This document shows positions 53,574 to 62,091 of a stretch of DNA of 64,000 nt, piece after piece. The first letter of the stretch is position 1. Every line of letters starts with the position of its first letter. Source of the stretch: Neorhizobium galegae bv. orientalis str. HAMBI 540 (GTDB lineage: Bacteria > Pseudomonadota > Alphaproteobacteria > Rhizobiales > Rhizobiaceae); contig NZ_HG938353.1 in assembly GCF_000731315.1 (NCBI RefSeq), forward strand, positions 3,100,001 to 3,164,000. The letters are read 5' to 3'. A program made the position numbers and the translations under genes. The notes under the pieces are model-generated. The model did no database searches. It had not been told where the DNA came from and saw nothing but the letters and a program-made list of their open reading frames with translations.

Positions 53574-53831
53574 ATGGAAATTTCAGTGAGCGAAGCCAAG
53601 GCAAGTCTGACTGAACTCCTTCATCGCGCGGAGGCTGGAGAAGATGTTGTTCTCACGCGAAGAGGTCATAAGATTGCAAGGCTTGTACCCATTGAGCCGG
53701 AATTGACCCGCGATCAACGCAGAGCGCTGATCGAAGAGATCAGAGCAATGGCGCCTGCACCTGATGGCAACGACGTACCCGCGGAGCGAAGCCAGGATTT
53801 TCTCTATGGTGACGATGGCCTGCCGGCATGA
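53574..53831 (+). CDS. Phd/YefM-type antitoxin
   Basis: An 85-residue antitoxin: MEISVSEAKASLTELLHRAE, then GEDVVLTRRGHKIARLVPIE, the Phd/YefM DNA-binding fold, followed by an acidic toxin-binding tail (ERSQDFLYGDDGLPA). GGAG precedes the ATG. Its stop overlaps the VapC-type gene by four bases. Confidence 0.9.
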   Translation: MEISVSEAKASLTELLHRAEAGEDVVLTRRGHKIARLVPIEPELTRDQRRALIEEIRAMAPAPDGNDVPAERSQDFLYGDDGLPA

Positions 53832-54226
53832 TTGTGGTCGACACGTCAGCGTTGATCGCCATCGTCAAGAATGAAATTGGTGCCTTTGACTGCCAAGAGG
53901 TGCTCACGGGGGAATCGAAGGTCCTCCTCAACGCCGCCACTCTCACCGAAGCACTGATTGTGGCTCGTGGAAAGAAATGTCTGGCTGCTCTTACCAACCT
54001 GATTGACCGGCTTCCCATCACCATCATCGGACTGGATGCTGTAAGAGCAGAACGGGCTGCGGCCGCTTACGCTCTGTTCGGCAAGGGCTTTCACAAGGCT
54101 TCGCTCAATTTCGGCGATTGCTTCGCTTATGCGACGGCCAAGGAATTCAACTGTCCGCTTCTCTATGTCGGACAGCACTTCGCCAGAACGGACGTGGTTT
54201 CCGCAATCGCGACGCCGTCAGCGTGA
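53828..54226 (+). CDS. VapC-type PIN-domain ribonuclease toxin
   Basis: A 132-residue PIN toxin. Acidic residues are seen at Asp5 (VVDTSALIAI), Glu41 (TLTEALIVA) and Asp97 (NFGDCFAYA). The usual fourth acid in a GDDF-like motif is replaced by GQHF (residues 115-118), so metal binding may be weaker. The four-base ATGA overlap with the antitoxin is typical of such operons. Confidence 0.9.
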   Translation: MIVVDTSALIAIVKNEIGAFDCQEVLTGESKVLLNAATLTEALIVARGKKCLAALTNLIDRLPITIIGLDAVRAERAAAAYALFGKGFHKASLNFGDCFAYATAKEFNCPLLYVGQHFARTDVVSAIATPSA

Positions 54227-54261
54227 ACAACAAGATCACCCGGCGTCGGTCGCAATTCCGA

Positions 54262-54280
54262 TGTGATCTTATAACATACA
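54262..54280 (+). promoter_or_regulatory. Possible Zur box upstream of cobW-like gene
   Basis: TGTGATCTTATAACATACA is AT-rich and centred on TTATAA, similar to alphaproteobacterial Zur sites with the core GTTATA-N-ATA. It lies about 90 bases before the CobW-type start. Only part of the dyad matches. Confidence 0.45.
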
Positions 54281-54368
54281 AACCCTTTGAACTCGTCCCG
54301 GCTTGCCCTTATATGAGACGAACAAAGCTTCCGCGCCGATCGGGCGCTCTCAAGTCCTCGAGGTTTTC

Positions 54369-55496
54369 ATGACCGAAACAGCCACCGTCAAGCCCGTTCC
54401 TGTCACCGTGCTCACCGGTTATCTCGGCGCCGGCAAGACGACGCTTCTGAACCGCATTCTCTCCGAAAGCCATGGCAAGAAATACGCGGTCATCGTCAAC
54501 GAGTTCGGCGAGATCGGCATCGACAACGACCTGATCGTCGAGTCGGACGAAGAGATCTACGAAATGAACAATGGCTGCGTCTGCTGCACCGTACGCGGCG
54601 ACCTGATCCGCGTCGTCGAAGGCCTGATGCGCCGCCCGGGCCGCTTCGACGGCATCATCGTCGAAACCACCGGCCTTGCCGATCCGGTGCCGGTCGCCCA
54701 GACCTTCTTCATGGATGACGACGTGCGTGCCAAGACCGAGCTCGATGCGGTCGTGGCACTCGTCGATGCAAAACACCTGCCGCTGCGCCTGAAGGACAGT
54801 CGCGAAGCCGAAGACCAGATCGCCTTTGCCGATGTCGTCGTCATCAACAAGACCGATCTCGTTTCCCCGGAAGAACTGGCGATCATCGAGGATGTCGTCC
54901 GCGCCATCAACCCGACTGCCCGCGTCTACAAGACCACCCGTTCCGGCGTCGATCTCGCCCGCGTGCTCGACCAGGGCGCCTTCAACCTGGAGCGCGCGCT
55001 CGAGAACGATCCGCACTTCCTGGATCAAGGCCATGACGACCATGTCTGCGGCCCCGATTGCGATCATGACCATGGGCATGACCACCATCATCATGATCAT
55101 GACCATGACCATCATGCCCATGACCACGATCACGATCATCACGGCCATGATCACCACCACCATCACCACGGAGAAATGTCGCCGATCCATGACGTGACCG
55201 TGAAGTCGATCTCGTTGCGCGGCGGCGAGATGAACCCGGAGCGGTTCTTCCCGTGGATCCAGAAGATCACCCAGACGGACGGCCCGAGCATCCTTCGCCT
55301 CAAGGGCATCATCGCCTTCAAGGGCGACGAGGAACGTTATGTCGTGCAGGGTGTCCACATGATCGTCGAGGGCGATCACCAGCGGCCGTGGAAGGATGGC
55401 GAAAAGCGCGAATCGCGCCTCGTCTTCATCGGCCGCGATCTCGATTTCGACAAGATCGAAAAAAGCTTCCGGGCTTGTGAGGCCGTTGCTGCCTGA
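54369..55496 (+). CDS. CobW/G3E-family GTPase, zinc chaperone type
   Basis: A 375-residue GTPase. Walker A is GYLGAGKTT at residues 17-25, the metal motif CVCC is at 70-73, and VINKTDL is the guanine-binding motif. Between about residues 219 and 270 there is an extraordinarily His/Asp-rich segment of alternating His, Asp and Gly, suited to store or deliver zinc. The CobW C-terminal domain follows (VTVKSISLRGGEMNPERFF). It shares a one-base TGATG overlap with the WD40 gene. Related proteins (ZagA, ZigA, ZNG1) move zinc to client enzymes. ATG at 54369 chosen. Confidence 0.9.
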   Translation: MTETATVKPVPVTVLTGYLGAGKTTLLNRILSESHGKKYAVIVNEFGEIGIDNDLIVESDEEIYEMNNGCVCCTVRGDLIRVVEGLMRRPGRFDGIIVETTGLADPVPVAQTFFMDDDVRAKTELDAVVALVDAKHLPLRLKDSREAEDQIAFADVVVINKTDLVSPEELAIIEDVVRAINPTARVYKTTRSGVDLARVLDQGAFNLERALENDPHFLDQGHDDHVCGPDCDHDHGHDHHHHDHDHDHHAHDHDHDHHGHDHHHHHHGEMSPIHDVTVKSISLRGGEMNPERFFPWIQKITQTDGPSILRLKGIIAFKGDEERYVVQGVHMIVEGDHQRPWKDGEKRESRLVFIGRDLDFDKIEKSFRACEAVAA

Positions 55497-56482
55497 TGCC
55501 GACTGTTGCACCGCTTGATCTCGAAGGCCATGTCGTCGCCGCGCATTTCCTCGGCGACGTCCCATTCTTCGCCACCGCCGCCGGTACCATCCACCGCCTG
55601 GATGGCGGCGAGAAAGTCACCGAGGCCCATCAGGGCTTGCTGACCTGCATCCGCGATCCCTTCAGCGCTACGCTGCTGACCGGCGGCGAAGACGGCAAGG
55701 TGATGCGCATCGGCAGCAATGGCGAGGCGACCCTGATTGCCGAAGCGCCGCGCAAGTGGATCAGCGTCATCGCCGGCGGCCCGCAGAATGCGGTCGCCTA
55801 TGCGCATGGCAAGTCGAGCTTCGTGAAGCTGAATGACGGCACGCTGAAGGAATTTACCGAAGAGCGCAGCGTCGAAGGCCTCGCCTTCGCAGGCAAGGGG
55901 CTCAGGATCGCCGCCGCCCGTTACAACGGCGTGTCGCTGCACTGGGTCGGCACCAATGCGCCGCCGGTCGATCTGGAATGGAAGGGCGCCCACAACGCCG
56001 TCACCTTCTCGCCGGACGGGCGTTTCCTGGTGACGACCATGCAGGAAAACGCGCTGCACGGCTGGAAGCTCGACGGCAAGCCGGGCGAAAACCGTCATAT
56101 GCGGATGACCGGCTACCCGGCCAAGGTGAAATCGCTCTCCTGGTCGCCGAAGGGCAAGTGGCTTGCCTCGTCGGGCGCCCCGGCTGCTATCGTCTGGCCG
56201 TTTTCGGCAAAGGACGGCCCGATGGGCAAGGCGCCGCAGGAACTCGGCACACGCGCCAATATCATGGTCACGTCGGTCGCCTTCCATCCGGCCGAGGAAG
56301 TGCTCGCCATCGGTTTTATCGACGGCATGATCCTTGGCGTCAGGCTTGCCGACGCAAAGGAAGCGCTTCTACGCCGTCCTGGCAAGGGCGGGATTACCGG
56401 ATTGAGCTGGAGCGCCAGTGGCAAGCTCGTTGCCTTCGCTTCCGATGCCGGCGATTGCGGCGTCATCGATATTGCAGCCTGA
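55496..56482 (+). CDS. WD40-repeat protein coupled to the CobW gene
   Basis: A 328-residue soluble beta-propeller. Repeats are seen at GHVVAAHFLGDVPFFATAAG, HNAVTFSPDGRFLVTTMQEN, VKSLSWSPKGKWLASSGAPA and GITGLSWSASGKLVAFASDA. It has no signal peptide. The TGATG overlap shows it is made with the GTPase. I infer it is a scaffold or client in zinc handling; this pair recurs in rhizobia as I recall it, and I know of no defined role for the protein. Confidence 0.85.
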   Translation: MPTVAPLDLEGHVVAAHFLGDVPFFATAAGTIHRLDGGEKVTEAHQGLLTCIRDPFSATLLTGGEDGKVMRIGSNGEATLIAEAPRKWISVIAGGPQNAVAYAHGKSSFVKLNDGTLKEFTEERSVEGLAFAGKGLRIAAARYNGVSLHWVGTNAPPVDLEWKGAHNAVTFSPDGRFLVTTMQENALHGWKLDGKPGENRHMRMTGYPAKVKSLSWSPKGKWLASSGAPAAIVWPFSAKDGPMGKAPQELGTRANIMVTSVAFHPAEEVLAIGFIDGMILGVRLADAKEALLRRPGKGGITGLSWSASGKLVAFASDAGDCGVIDIAA

Positions 56483-56884
56483 AATCTCGCAGCACGAATA
56501 ACCGCGGCGGAGAAACCTCCGCCGCGGCCTGGTCCATGCGGGGATGGGCAGGCAGCGTGTATGAAGTGGTATGAGTGTCAGGCTTTGCTGCCTGCCCGAT
56601 CGCTCCGGTGTTTTCCGAAAGGCAGGTAACGGATGGTCTGGATCCGGAACTTGAACCTTGCGGCGGTCGGCGCCCTGACGGCGCCTTCCTTCCCTTTACG
56701 ACCATCACCGGACACCGGATGCTCTCCGTGGAATGCGACCCGGTTCGCGACCCGGCCCCTGCCCTGTGACGCGACCAATATAACCGCGCCCACACAGCGC
56801 GGGGATGCGCGGAACCATTTCGACGAGAATGTGCTTCAAACGAAAAGAGAATTTCTGTTCGCCACGGCGAAATCGTCCCCGCGT
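56483..56884. other. Intergenic region between converging WD40 and diguanylate cyclase genes
   Basis: 402 bases with no credible gene. The hairpin at 56502-56527 probably ends the cobW-WD40 transcript. No further gene, repeat or regulatory element was recognised at 56530-56884. Confidence 0.6.
56502..56527 (+). terminator. GC-rich hairpin after the WD40 gene
   Basis: Perfect eleven-base CCGCGGCGGAG stem with a four-base loop, 20 bases after the stop. There is no T tract, so it may be an mRNA-end stabiliser rather than an intrinsic terminator. Confidence 0.55.
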
Positions 56885-58042
56885 TCACGCCGCCTGGCGG
56901 TCTTCCTCGAACGTATCGATGCCGTCGCGGCCGTTGCGCTTGCGGGCATAAAGCGCCTGGTCGGCCCGCTGCAGCAGGGTCTCGAGATCGCCGGGGCCGC
57001 ATATTTCGGTCGCCACGCCGATGCTGAGTGTCGGTTGCACGACAAGGCCCTCCATTTCCGCGAGGGAAGCGGCAAAGGCGGCACGAATCTCCTGGGCAGT
57101 CTCGACGGCCTTTTCGACCGGGCATCCTTTCAGGACGATCACGAACTCGTCGCCGCCTTGCCGCGCGAAGAGATCGCGGCTGCGCAGGTGCGGGGATGCC
57201 GAGGAGGCGAACCGCCGCAACACCTCGTCGCCGACCGCGTGCCCATGCGTGTCGTTGAGCTGCTTGAAACGGTCGACGTCGATCAACATCAGGGCGACCG
57301 GCCCTGACTCGAGACCGGCATAGGAGCGCATCAGGCCGCCGCGGTTGAGCACGCCGGTCAGGGCATCGCGATCCGCCAGGTAGGTGAGCTTGTTTCCCGC
57401 CCGTTCGGCCGCCATCAGATTGATGACGATGCTTCGCAATGCCAGGAAGGGTGCCGCCCAGAGCCCCAGCCAGGCATCGGCACCGTTGCCGGGGGCAAAC
57501 AGGCCGCCTTCACCGATCCAACCCGTGACCGCAAGGACGGCGCGCGCCGCAAAGATGGCGGCAGTCGGCATATAGATCGCCACGACGAGCCATGCCGACC
57601 GCAGCCTCTCCTGCCGTGCGAGGCGAATACCCTCCAGCATCACCAGGAGATCGCCGAGGGCACAGACGAGCGAGAAGATGGCGATGCGCGGCGCGGTACT
57701 GGCGTCGTCCCGCCACAAGAGGATCAGCGGCGTTGAAAGAACAGCAAGGATCAGCCAACTCAGGCCCCAGCGGGCCGGACGGCCGCCGAAAAGCCGGACG
57801 GAGACGATCAGCAACAGATAACCGATCAGGATCAGGTTGTTGCCGATCAGAACCGAGACGACATCCGGCAACACGTTTCGCAAGCCGACGCTGAACAGGC
57901 CGGCTCCGATGACGATGCCGCTGGCGCTCCACCAGAACAGCCAGCGTTCGAACCGGCCGCTGGAATAGGCGATCATCTGGACGATGCCCAGGACCGAGCA
58001 GGTCATAGCCGAGACGATATAGATCGTCCGCAGATCCAGCAT
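56885..58042 (-). CDS. Membrane diguanylate cyclase (GGDEF)
   Basis: A 385-residue protein with six or seven N-terminal helices (residues 5-205) of no recognised sensory family, then a GGDEF domain. The motif GGDEF is intact, and RSRD five residues earlier is the inhibitory I-site, so it probably makes c-di-GMP with product feedback. DRDALTGVLNRGG marks the domain start. The neighbouring genes do not suggest a specific signal. Confidence 0.92.
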   Translation of the reverse strand: MLDLRTIYIVSAMTCSVLGIVQMIAYSSGRFERWLFWWSASGIVIGAGLFSVGLRNVLPDVVSVLIGNNLILIGYLLLIVSVRLFGGRPARWGLSWLILAVLSTPLILLWRDDASTAPRIAIFSLVCALGDLLVMLEGIRLARQERLRSAWLVVAIYMPTAAIFAARAVLAVTGWIGEGGLFAPGNGADAWLGLWAAPFLALRSIVINLMAAERAGNKLTYLADRDALTGVLNRGGLMRSYAGLESGPVALMLIDVDRFKQLNDTHGHAVGDEVLRRFASSASPHLRSRDLFARQGGDEFVIVLKGCPVEKAVETAQEIRAAFAASLAEMEGLVVQPTLSIGVATEICGPGDLETLLQRADQALYARKRNGRDGIDTFEEDRQAA

Positions 58043-58131
58043 GAAACACCCCCAATGGCGACGCGGGGCATACTAGCGTTGAGCGGTTACGATTCGGTGT
58101 GTCTGGTCATTCAAGTTTATATGAACTGGCT

Positions 58132-59163
58132 TCAAACGACGCGGATGGCTCCCATGATTTCGGTAAGCAGGTTGTGCAGATCATCGCGATAACCGCTGCG
58201 GGCCGAAGGACCACTTTCGTCCGACGTCATCACCACGGTGAGGCCGAGCGACGGCGCGATATAGAGCATCTGCCCGCCATAACCCCAGCCGAACTTGACC
58301 TCCTCTCCGCCGATATTGCGCAGGAACCAGCCGTATCCGTAACCATCGCCGGAAAAGCGCGAGTTGGTGCGCGGCGTCCAGGACTGGTCGATCCAGCCCT
58401 TCGAGACGACCTGGCGGCCGTCTTTCGTCTCGCCGCCGTTGCGGTAGAGTTCTCCGAAGGCCAGCAGCGAGCGGGCGGTCATTGCCATCTGGTTGCCACC
58501 GGAATAGATGCCCTGTCGGTCTCGTTCCCAGGAGCCGATCCGGAAACCGTCGACCGGCTCCAGCCATTCGCGCGCCAGCGCCAGCGTCGATTTCTTGGCG
58601 ACTTTGGTGAGGATCGCCGAGAGCAGATGCGTCGAGGCGGTGGAATAGAGCATCGAACCGCCGGGATCGTCGTCGAACGGCTGTGCGAGCGCGAACTGCA
58701 CCCAGTTGCGGCTCGCAACCCAGCGGCCGTAATTCGGCCCCGACAGCCGCCCGAGCCCCGCCTGCATCGAAAGCAGATTACCGATGGTGATGGCGTGGAT
58801 GCGCGGATCCGGATTGGTCGGCAGGTCGGCCTTCAGGATCGGCGCGATCTTCTGGTCCGGCCCCTCGAGCAGCCGGCGGTCGATGGCGATGCCTGTCAGC
58901 GCCGAGATGATCGATTTCGAGGCCGATTTGATGTTGGTCGAAGCGCTCAGCGAATGGCCGTTGAATGCCCGTTCGGCGAGCATCTCGCCATTGCGGGCGA
59001 TGAGCACGACCTTCAGTGGCTCCAGCTCCGCCGCCCCGCCGAGCACGGTATCGAGCGTCCCCGGCGGCTGCGGAACTGGCGCCTGGGGCGAGCCCTGGGC
59101 AAGACCGCGGGCCGCCGTCAAGGCGAACGGCAGGGATAAAAGGGTTGTGCGGCGTGTGATCAT
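58132..59163 (-). CDS. Serine hydrolase (beta-lactamase class C/penicillin-binding fold)
   Basis: A 343-residue secreted enzyme. The signal sequence RRTTLLSLPFALTAA has adjacent arginines and may be Tat-type. SxxK is Ser80-Ala-Ser-Lys83, the second motif is YST (LYSTASTHLL), and KFGWGYGGQM stands where the KTG-like motif is expected. Such proteins can be esterases, peptidases or beta-lactamases. No AmpR-type regulator is nearby, so resistance is not implied. Confidence 0.88.
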   Translation of the reverse strand: MITRRTTLLSLPFALTAARGLAQGSPQAPVPQPPGTLDTVLGGAAELEPLKVVLIARNGEMLAERAFNGHSLSASTNIKSASKSIISALTGIAIDRRLLEGPDQKIAPILKADLPTNPDPRIHAITIGNLLSMQAGLGRLSGPNYGRWVASRNWVQFALAQPFDDDPGGSMLYSTASTHLLSAILTKVAKKSTLALAREWLEPVDGFRIGSWERDRQGIYSGGNQMAMTARSLLAFGELYRNGGETKDGRQVVSKGWIDQSWTPRTNSRFSGDGYGYGWFLRNIGGEEVKFGWGYGGQMLYIAPSLGLTVVMTSDESGPSARSGYRDDLHNLLTEIMGAIRVV

Positions 59164-59388
59164 GCACCGAAGCTAGGACGGCAAGCCGGCAGAGACTATG
59201 GCGGAAAGGCTCGATTCACGCAGAGATGAAGGGGCGTGAAAGCAGTATTTGACGCTCCCATCGGTGGAGCGGAAAGGGAAAGCAGTGTATGGGACCATTC
59301 TCGACGGTCTCACCGCCGCGTGCCCGATTCTCCCTCCTGAGACCGGACCCGCAGCGCCGGGACAGCCGTTTATACGATCGGATACGAC

Positions 59389-59655
59389 ATGGCCAAGGCA
59401 CCCAAGACTGAACATTCCGAACTCGCCGGCGAATTCACCGACGACGGCATTACCGTGCTGGTCGATATCTACCGCCCTGCCGGCACCCAGGGCGACTGGA
59501 CGCTCGAAGTCATCACCGAAGAGGACGACGTCACTACCTGGGAAGAGCCGTTTCCGACCGACCGCGAAGCCTTCGACGAGTTCCTGGCGACCGTCGAGCG
59601 CGACGGCATCCGCTCCTTCTTCGGCGAACCCGAACCCAATCCTGCGGTGCATTGA
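59389..59655 (+). CDS. Small acidic protein of unknown function
   Basis: An 88-residue acidic soluble protein (FTDDGITVLVDIYRPAGTQG, then DWTLEVITEEDDVTTWEEPF). It has a predicted mixed alpha/beta fold and no known motif. Its stop overlaps the next ATG (TGATG), so the two genes are coupled. I do not recognise the family. The codon pattern and coupling support a real gene. Confidence 0.65.
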   Translation: MAKAPKTEHSELAGEFTDDGITVLVDIYRPAGTQGDWTLEVITEEDDVTTWEEPFPTDREAFDEFLATVERDGIRSFFGEPEPNPAVH

Positions 59656-59894
59656 TGAAGAATGTCGAGGACCTGACCACATCCGCCAAGACCATGCACG
59701 ACCGCTACGCCTCGGGCCGCATGGACCGCGAAATCGTCCGCCAGTGGGTCATGGGGCTGAGCATGTATCCGGAACCCTATGGCCGGCACATCCAGGAGGC
59801 CGCCGCGTGGTTCAAGCCTTCGCGCGACGACATGGATCCCGTCGAACTGAAGATCGCCGACCTTGCCAGGCTGCAGGCGATCTATCGGCCATAA
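59655..59894 (+). CDS. Small protein of unknown function, coupled partner
   Basis: A 79-residue protein (KNVEDLTTSAKTMHDRYASG at the start, then MYPEPYGRHIQEAAAWFKPS) that is probably helical. It starts at the ATG overlapping the previous stop. No recognised family. The two may form a complex, since the acidic and more basic pair are co-made (inference). Confidence 0.65.
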   Translation: MKNVEDLTTSAKTMHDRYASGRMDREIVRQWVMGLSMYPEPYGRHIQEAAAWFKPSRDDMDPVELKIADLARLQAIYRP

Positions 59895-59927
59895 GACGCC
59901 CCGCAGGGACCCGGGGGCGTCTGGATC

Positions 59928-60821
59928 TCAAAGTCCCGCTTCGGCAAACACCTTGACGATCCAGTCGAGGAAGACGCGCACCCGCGGCGAGAGCTGGCGG
60001 TTCTGCGGATAGAGCGCCGAAAGTAGTGTCGGCGGCGGTGGGAAATCGGCAAGCACTTCGACGAGCACGCCCTCGTCGATATCCCGCTGCAGGCGATAAC
60101 GCGGCGCCTGCATGAGGCCAAAACCGCGGCGGGCGAGATCGGCCATTGTGTCGGAATTGTTGACCGTCAGCCGGCTCGGAAGGGTGACGTAGCGCACCTC
60201 GTCGCCGACGATGAATTCGAGCGGCATGATCTGGCCGGTGCGCGACGACAGGAAGCCGATGGCCAAATGCCCTTCCAGCGCATCCGGTGATTTCGGCATG
60301 CCGTGTATCTCGACATAGGTGCGGCTGGCGCAGGTGATCTCGGTGATCGTCCCCAGTCTGCGCATGATCAGCCCGCTGTCGTCGATCTCGCCTGCACGGA
60401 TGACGCAGTCCACGCCCTCGCGAACGAGATCCACCAGCCGGTCGCCCTGGCCGATCTGCAGGTCCAGCAGCGGATAGCGGTCAAGAAATTCGTGAAGGCG
60501 CGGCAAGAGGAAGGTGCGGGTCAGGAACCCGTGTGCATCGACCCGCAGCAGGCCGCGCGGCTGGGCGTCCCGAAATATGTTCTCCGCCTCGTCCACCTCT
60601 GCGAGGATCGCAAGGCAACGCTCATAGAAGGCCCGGCCGTCGAGGGTCGGGGTGACGTGGCGTGTCGTCCGCTCCAGGAGCCGTGTGCCGATCCCCTCCT
60701 CGAGCTGCTTGACGGCTTCGGTGACGGTCGAGCGGGCAAGGCCGAGATCGGCGGCGGCAGCCGAAAAGCTGCGCCGCTCGACAATCCGGACAAAGAGCTG
60801 CATGCGGTCGAGGCGATCCAT
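59928..60821 (-). CDS. LysR family transcriptional regulator
   Basis: A 297-residue regulator. The helix-turn-helix is RMQLFVRIVERRSFSAAAAD followed by LGLARSTVTEAVKQLEEGIG, then the effector-binding domain. It is divergent from an SDR gene, with an inverted repeat CAATT-N7-AATTG between them. It resembles the regulators of small quinone- or aldehyde-responsive SDR genes. A GTG at 60836 is an alternative start. Confidence 0.9.
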   Translation of the reverse strand: MDRLDRMQLFVRIVERRSFSAAAADLGLARSTVTEAVKQLEEGIGTRLLERTTRHVTPTLDGRAFYERCLAILAEVDEAENIFRDAQPRGLLRVDAHGFLTRTFLLPRLHEFLDRYPLLDLQIGQGDRLVDLVREGVDCVIRAGEIDDSGLIMRRLGTITEITCASRTYVEIHGMPKSPDALEGHLAIGFLSSRTGQIMPLEFIVGDEVRYVTLPSRLTVNNSDTMADLARRGFGLMQAPRYRLQRDIDEGVLVEVLADFPPPPTLLSALYPQNRQLSPRVRVFLDWIVKVFAEAGL

Positions 60822-60852
60822 GGCCTTGTTCACCACAGGCGAATTCTGATGT

Positions 60853-60869
60853 CAATTCATCGGCAATTG
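60853..60869. promoter_or_regulatory. Possible LysR-type site between divergent lysR and SDR genes
   Basis: CAATT-CATCGGC-AATTG, a perfect five-base dyad with seven-base spacing, near the LysR start and 52-69 bases before the SDR start. It is consistent with a LysR box. Confidence 0.5.
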
Positions 60870-60921
60870 TTCTTGATCGGTGTCAGCAATATCTCCTGTC
60901 CATCAACCAAGGAGAGATCCC

Positions 60922-61662
60922 ATGACCAACAACGGACAACGCGTCGCGATCGTCACCGGCGCATCGAAGGGCATCGGCAGAGCCATCGCACTCCGCCTCG
61001 CTGAGGACGGCATCGCCGTCGTCGTGAACTATGCGACCAGCCGGCAGGCCGCCGACGAGGTGGTGGCGCAGATCGAAACGGGCGGCGGCAAGGCGGTCGC
61101 GGTGCAGGCCGACGTCGGCAGCCCGATCGCCGCAGCCGCCTTGTTCGACGCCGCCGAACAAAACTTCGGCGGTGCCGACATCCTCGTCAACAATGCCGGC
61201 GTGATGAGGCTTGCGCCGCTCGCCGAGATGGATGACGAGGCCTTCGAAACCCTGCTTGCCATCAACCTGACCGGCACGTTCCGCGGCATTCGCGAAGCGG
61301 GCAAGCGGCTGCGCGACGGCGGCCGCATCATCAACTTCTCGTCGAGCGTCGTCGGCGCCTACGGTCCGGCCTATGGCGGTTACGCCGCCACCAAGGCCGC
61401 CGTCGAAGCGCTGACCCATGTCGCCTCCAAGGAACTCGGCCGGCGGAAGATCGCCGTCAACGCGGTCGCTCCGGGCCCCGTCGAAACCGAGCTGTTCATG
61501 ACCGGCAAGTCCGAGGACCTGGTCCAGAACATCGTCAGGACCATCCCGCTCAGCCGCCTCGGCCAGCCGCAGGACATCGCCTCCGTCGTCTCCTTCCTCG
61601 CCGGCCCCGACGGCGGCTGGGTCAACGGCCAGGTGCTCCGCGCCAACGGCGGCATGATCTGA
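60922..61662 (+). CDS. SDR family NAD(P)-dependent oxidoreductase
   Basis: A 246-residue Rossmann protein. The cofactor loop is VTGASKGIGRAIALRLAE, the active-site motif is YAATK with the preceding Ser in NFSSS, and NNAGV is present. The end has GGWVNGQVLRANGGM. GGAGAG precedes the ATG at 60922. The substrate may be a ketone or quinone. The tautomerase gene follows 33 bases later. Confidence 0.93.
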   Translation: MTNNGQRVAIVTGASKGIGRAIALRLAEDGIAVVVNYATSRQAADEVVAQIETGGGKAVAVQADVGSPIAAAALFDAAEQNFGGADILVNNAGVMRLAPLAEMDDEAFETLLAINLTGTFRGIREAGKRLRDGGRIINFSSSVVGAYGPAYGGYAATKAAVEALTHVASKELGRRKIAVNAVAPGPVETELFMTGKSEDLVQNIVRTIPLSRLGQPQDIASVVSFLAGPDGGWVNGQVLRANGGMI

Positions 61663-61695
61663 AATCCCGAAACACCAAACCTGAAGGACAACCCA

Positions 61696-61914
61696 ATGCC
61701 ATTCGTAAATATCAAGACGCCCGAAGCCGCGCTCAGCAAGGCCCAGAAGCAGGAAATCGTCCACCGCATGACCGAGATGCTGGTCGAATACATGAGCGAG
61801 GCCGCGCGACCCCACACCATGGTGCTGATCGAAGAGGTCAAGGACGGCGGATACGGCCGCGCCGACGAGATTTTCGTGATCCCGGATTCCTATCGCGCCA
61901 AAGACGACGCTTGA
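61696..61914 (+). CDS. 4-oxalocrotonate tautomerase family protein
   Basis: A 72-residue protein with the essential N-terminal Pro directly after Met (MPFVNIKTPEAALSKAQKQE). It should form a hexamer or similar oligomer and catalyse keto-enol tautomerisation. AAGGAC precedes the ATG. Probably co-transcribed with the SDR and controlled by the divergent LysR. Confidence 0.92.
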   Translation: MPFVNIKTPEAALSKAQKQEIVHRMTEMLVEYMSEAARPHTMVLIEEVKDGGYGRADEIFVIPDSYRAKDDA

Positions 61915-61929
61915 GAAATCGCGTGCTCG

Positions 61930-61963
61930 CTCTCCCGCCCGGTTCTCCGATCGGGCGAGAGAG
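61930..61963 (+). terminator. Hairpin after the tautomerase gene
   Basis: A twelve-base stem (CTCTCCCGCCCG with one mismatch) around a ten-base loop, 15 bases after the stop, without a T run. Confidence 0.4.
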
Positions 61964-62034
61964 TGACCGGCGGCGAAGTATTCGTCGTCGACGGCGACAC
62001 TTCCGCTCTGCATGCGCTGAGGCCATAAAACAAA

Positions 62035-62063
62035 GGCCGGCGCCACCTGTTCTGGCGCCGGCC
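62035..62063 (-). terminator. Rho-independent terminator of the ompW gene
   Basis: Perfect GGCCGGCGCCA/TGGCGCCGGCC stem, seven-base loop. On the minus strand it is followed by TTTGTTTTA, so it ends leftward transcription from ompW. Confidence 0.85.
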
Positions 62064-62091
62064 CCCGTCCCTACCGCCCTCGTTGGTTTTT

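Noticed and set aside
55024..55175. Repeat-like CATGACCATGACCA pattern
   Set aside because: It encodes the His/Asp-rich loop of the GTPase and is too irregular to be a tandem repeat or CRISPR.
54309..55565. Minus-strand open frame with a Val/Met/Ile-rich stretch opposite the CobW His tract
   Set aside because: The hydrophobic stretch is only the complement of CAT/GAC codons; the CobW GTPase on the plus strand is clear.
56463..57307. Open frames in the gap after the WD40 gene
   Set aside because: Basic, low-complexity products that run into the diguanylate cyclase gene from the wrong strand or frame; no conserved motif seen.
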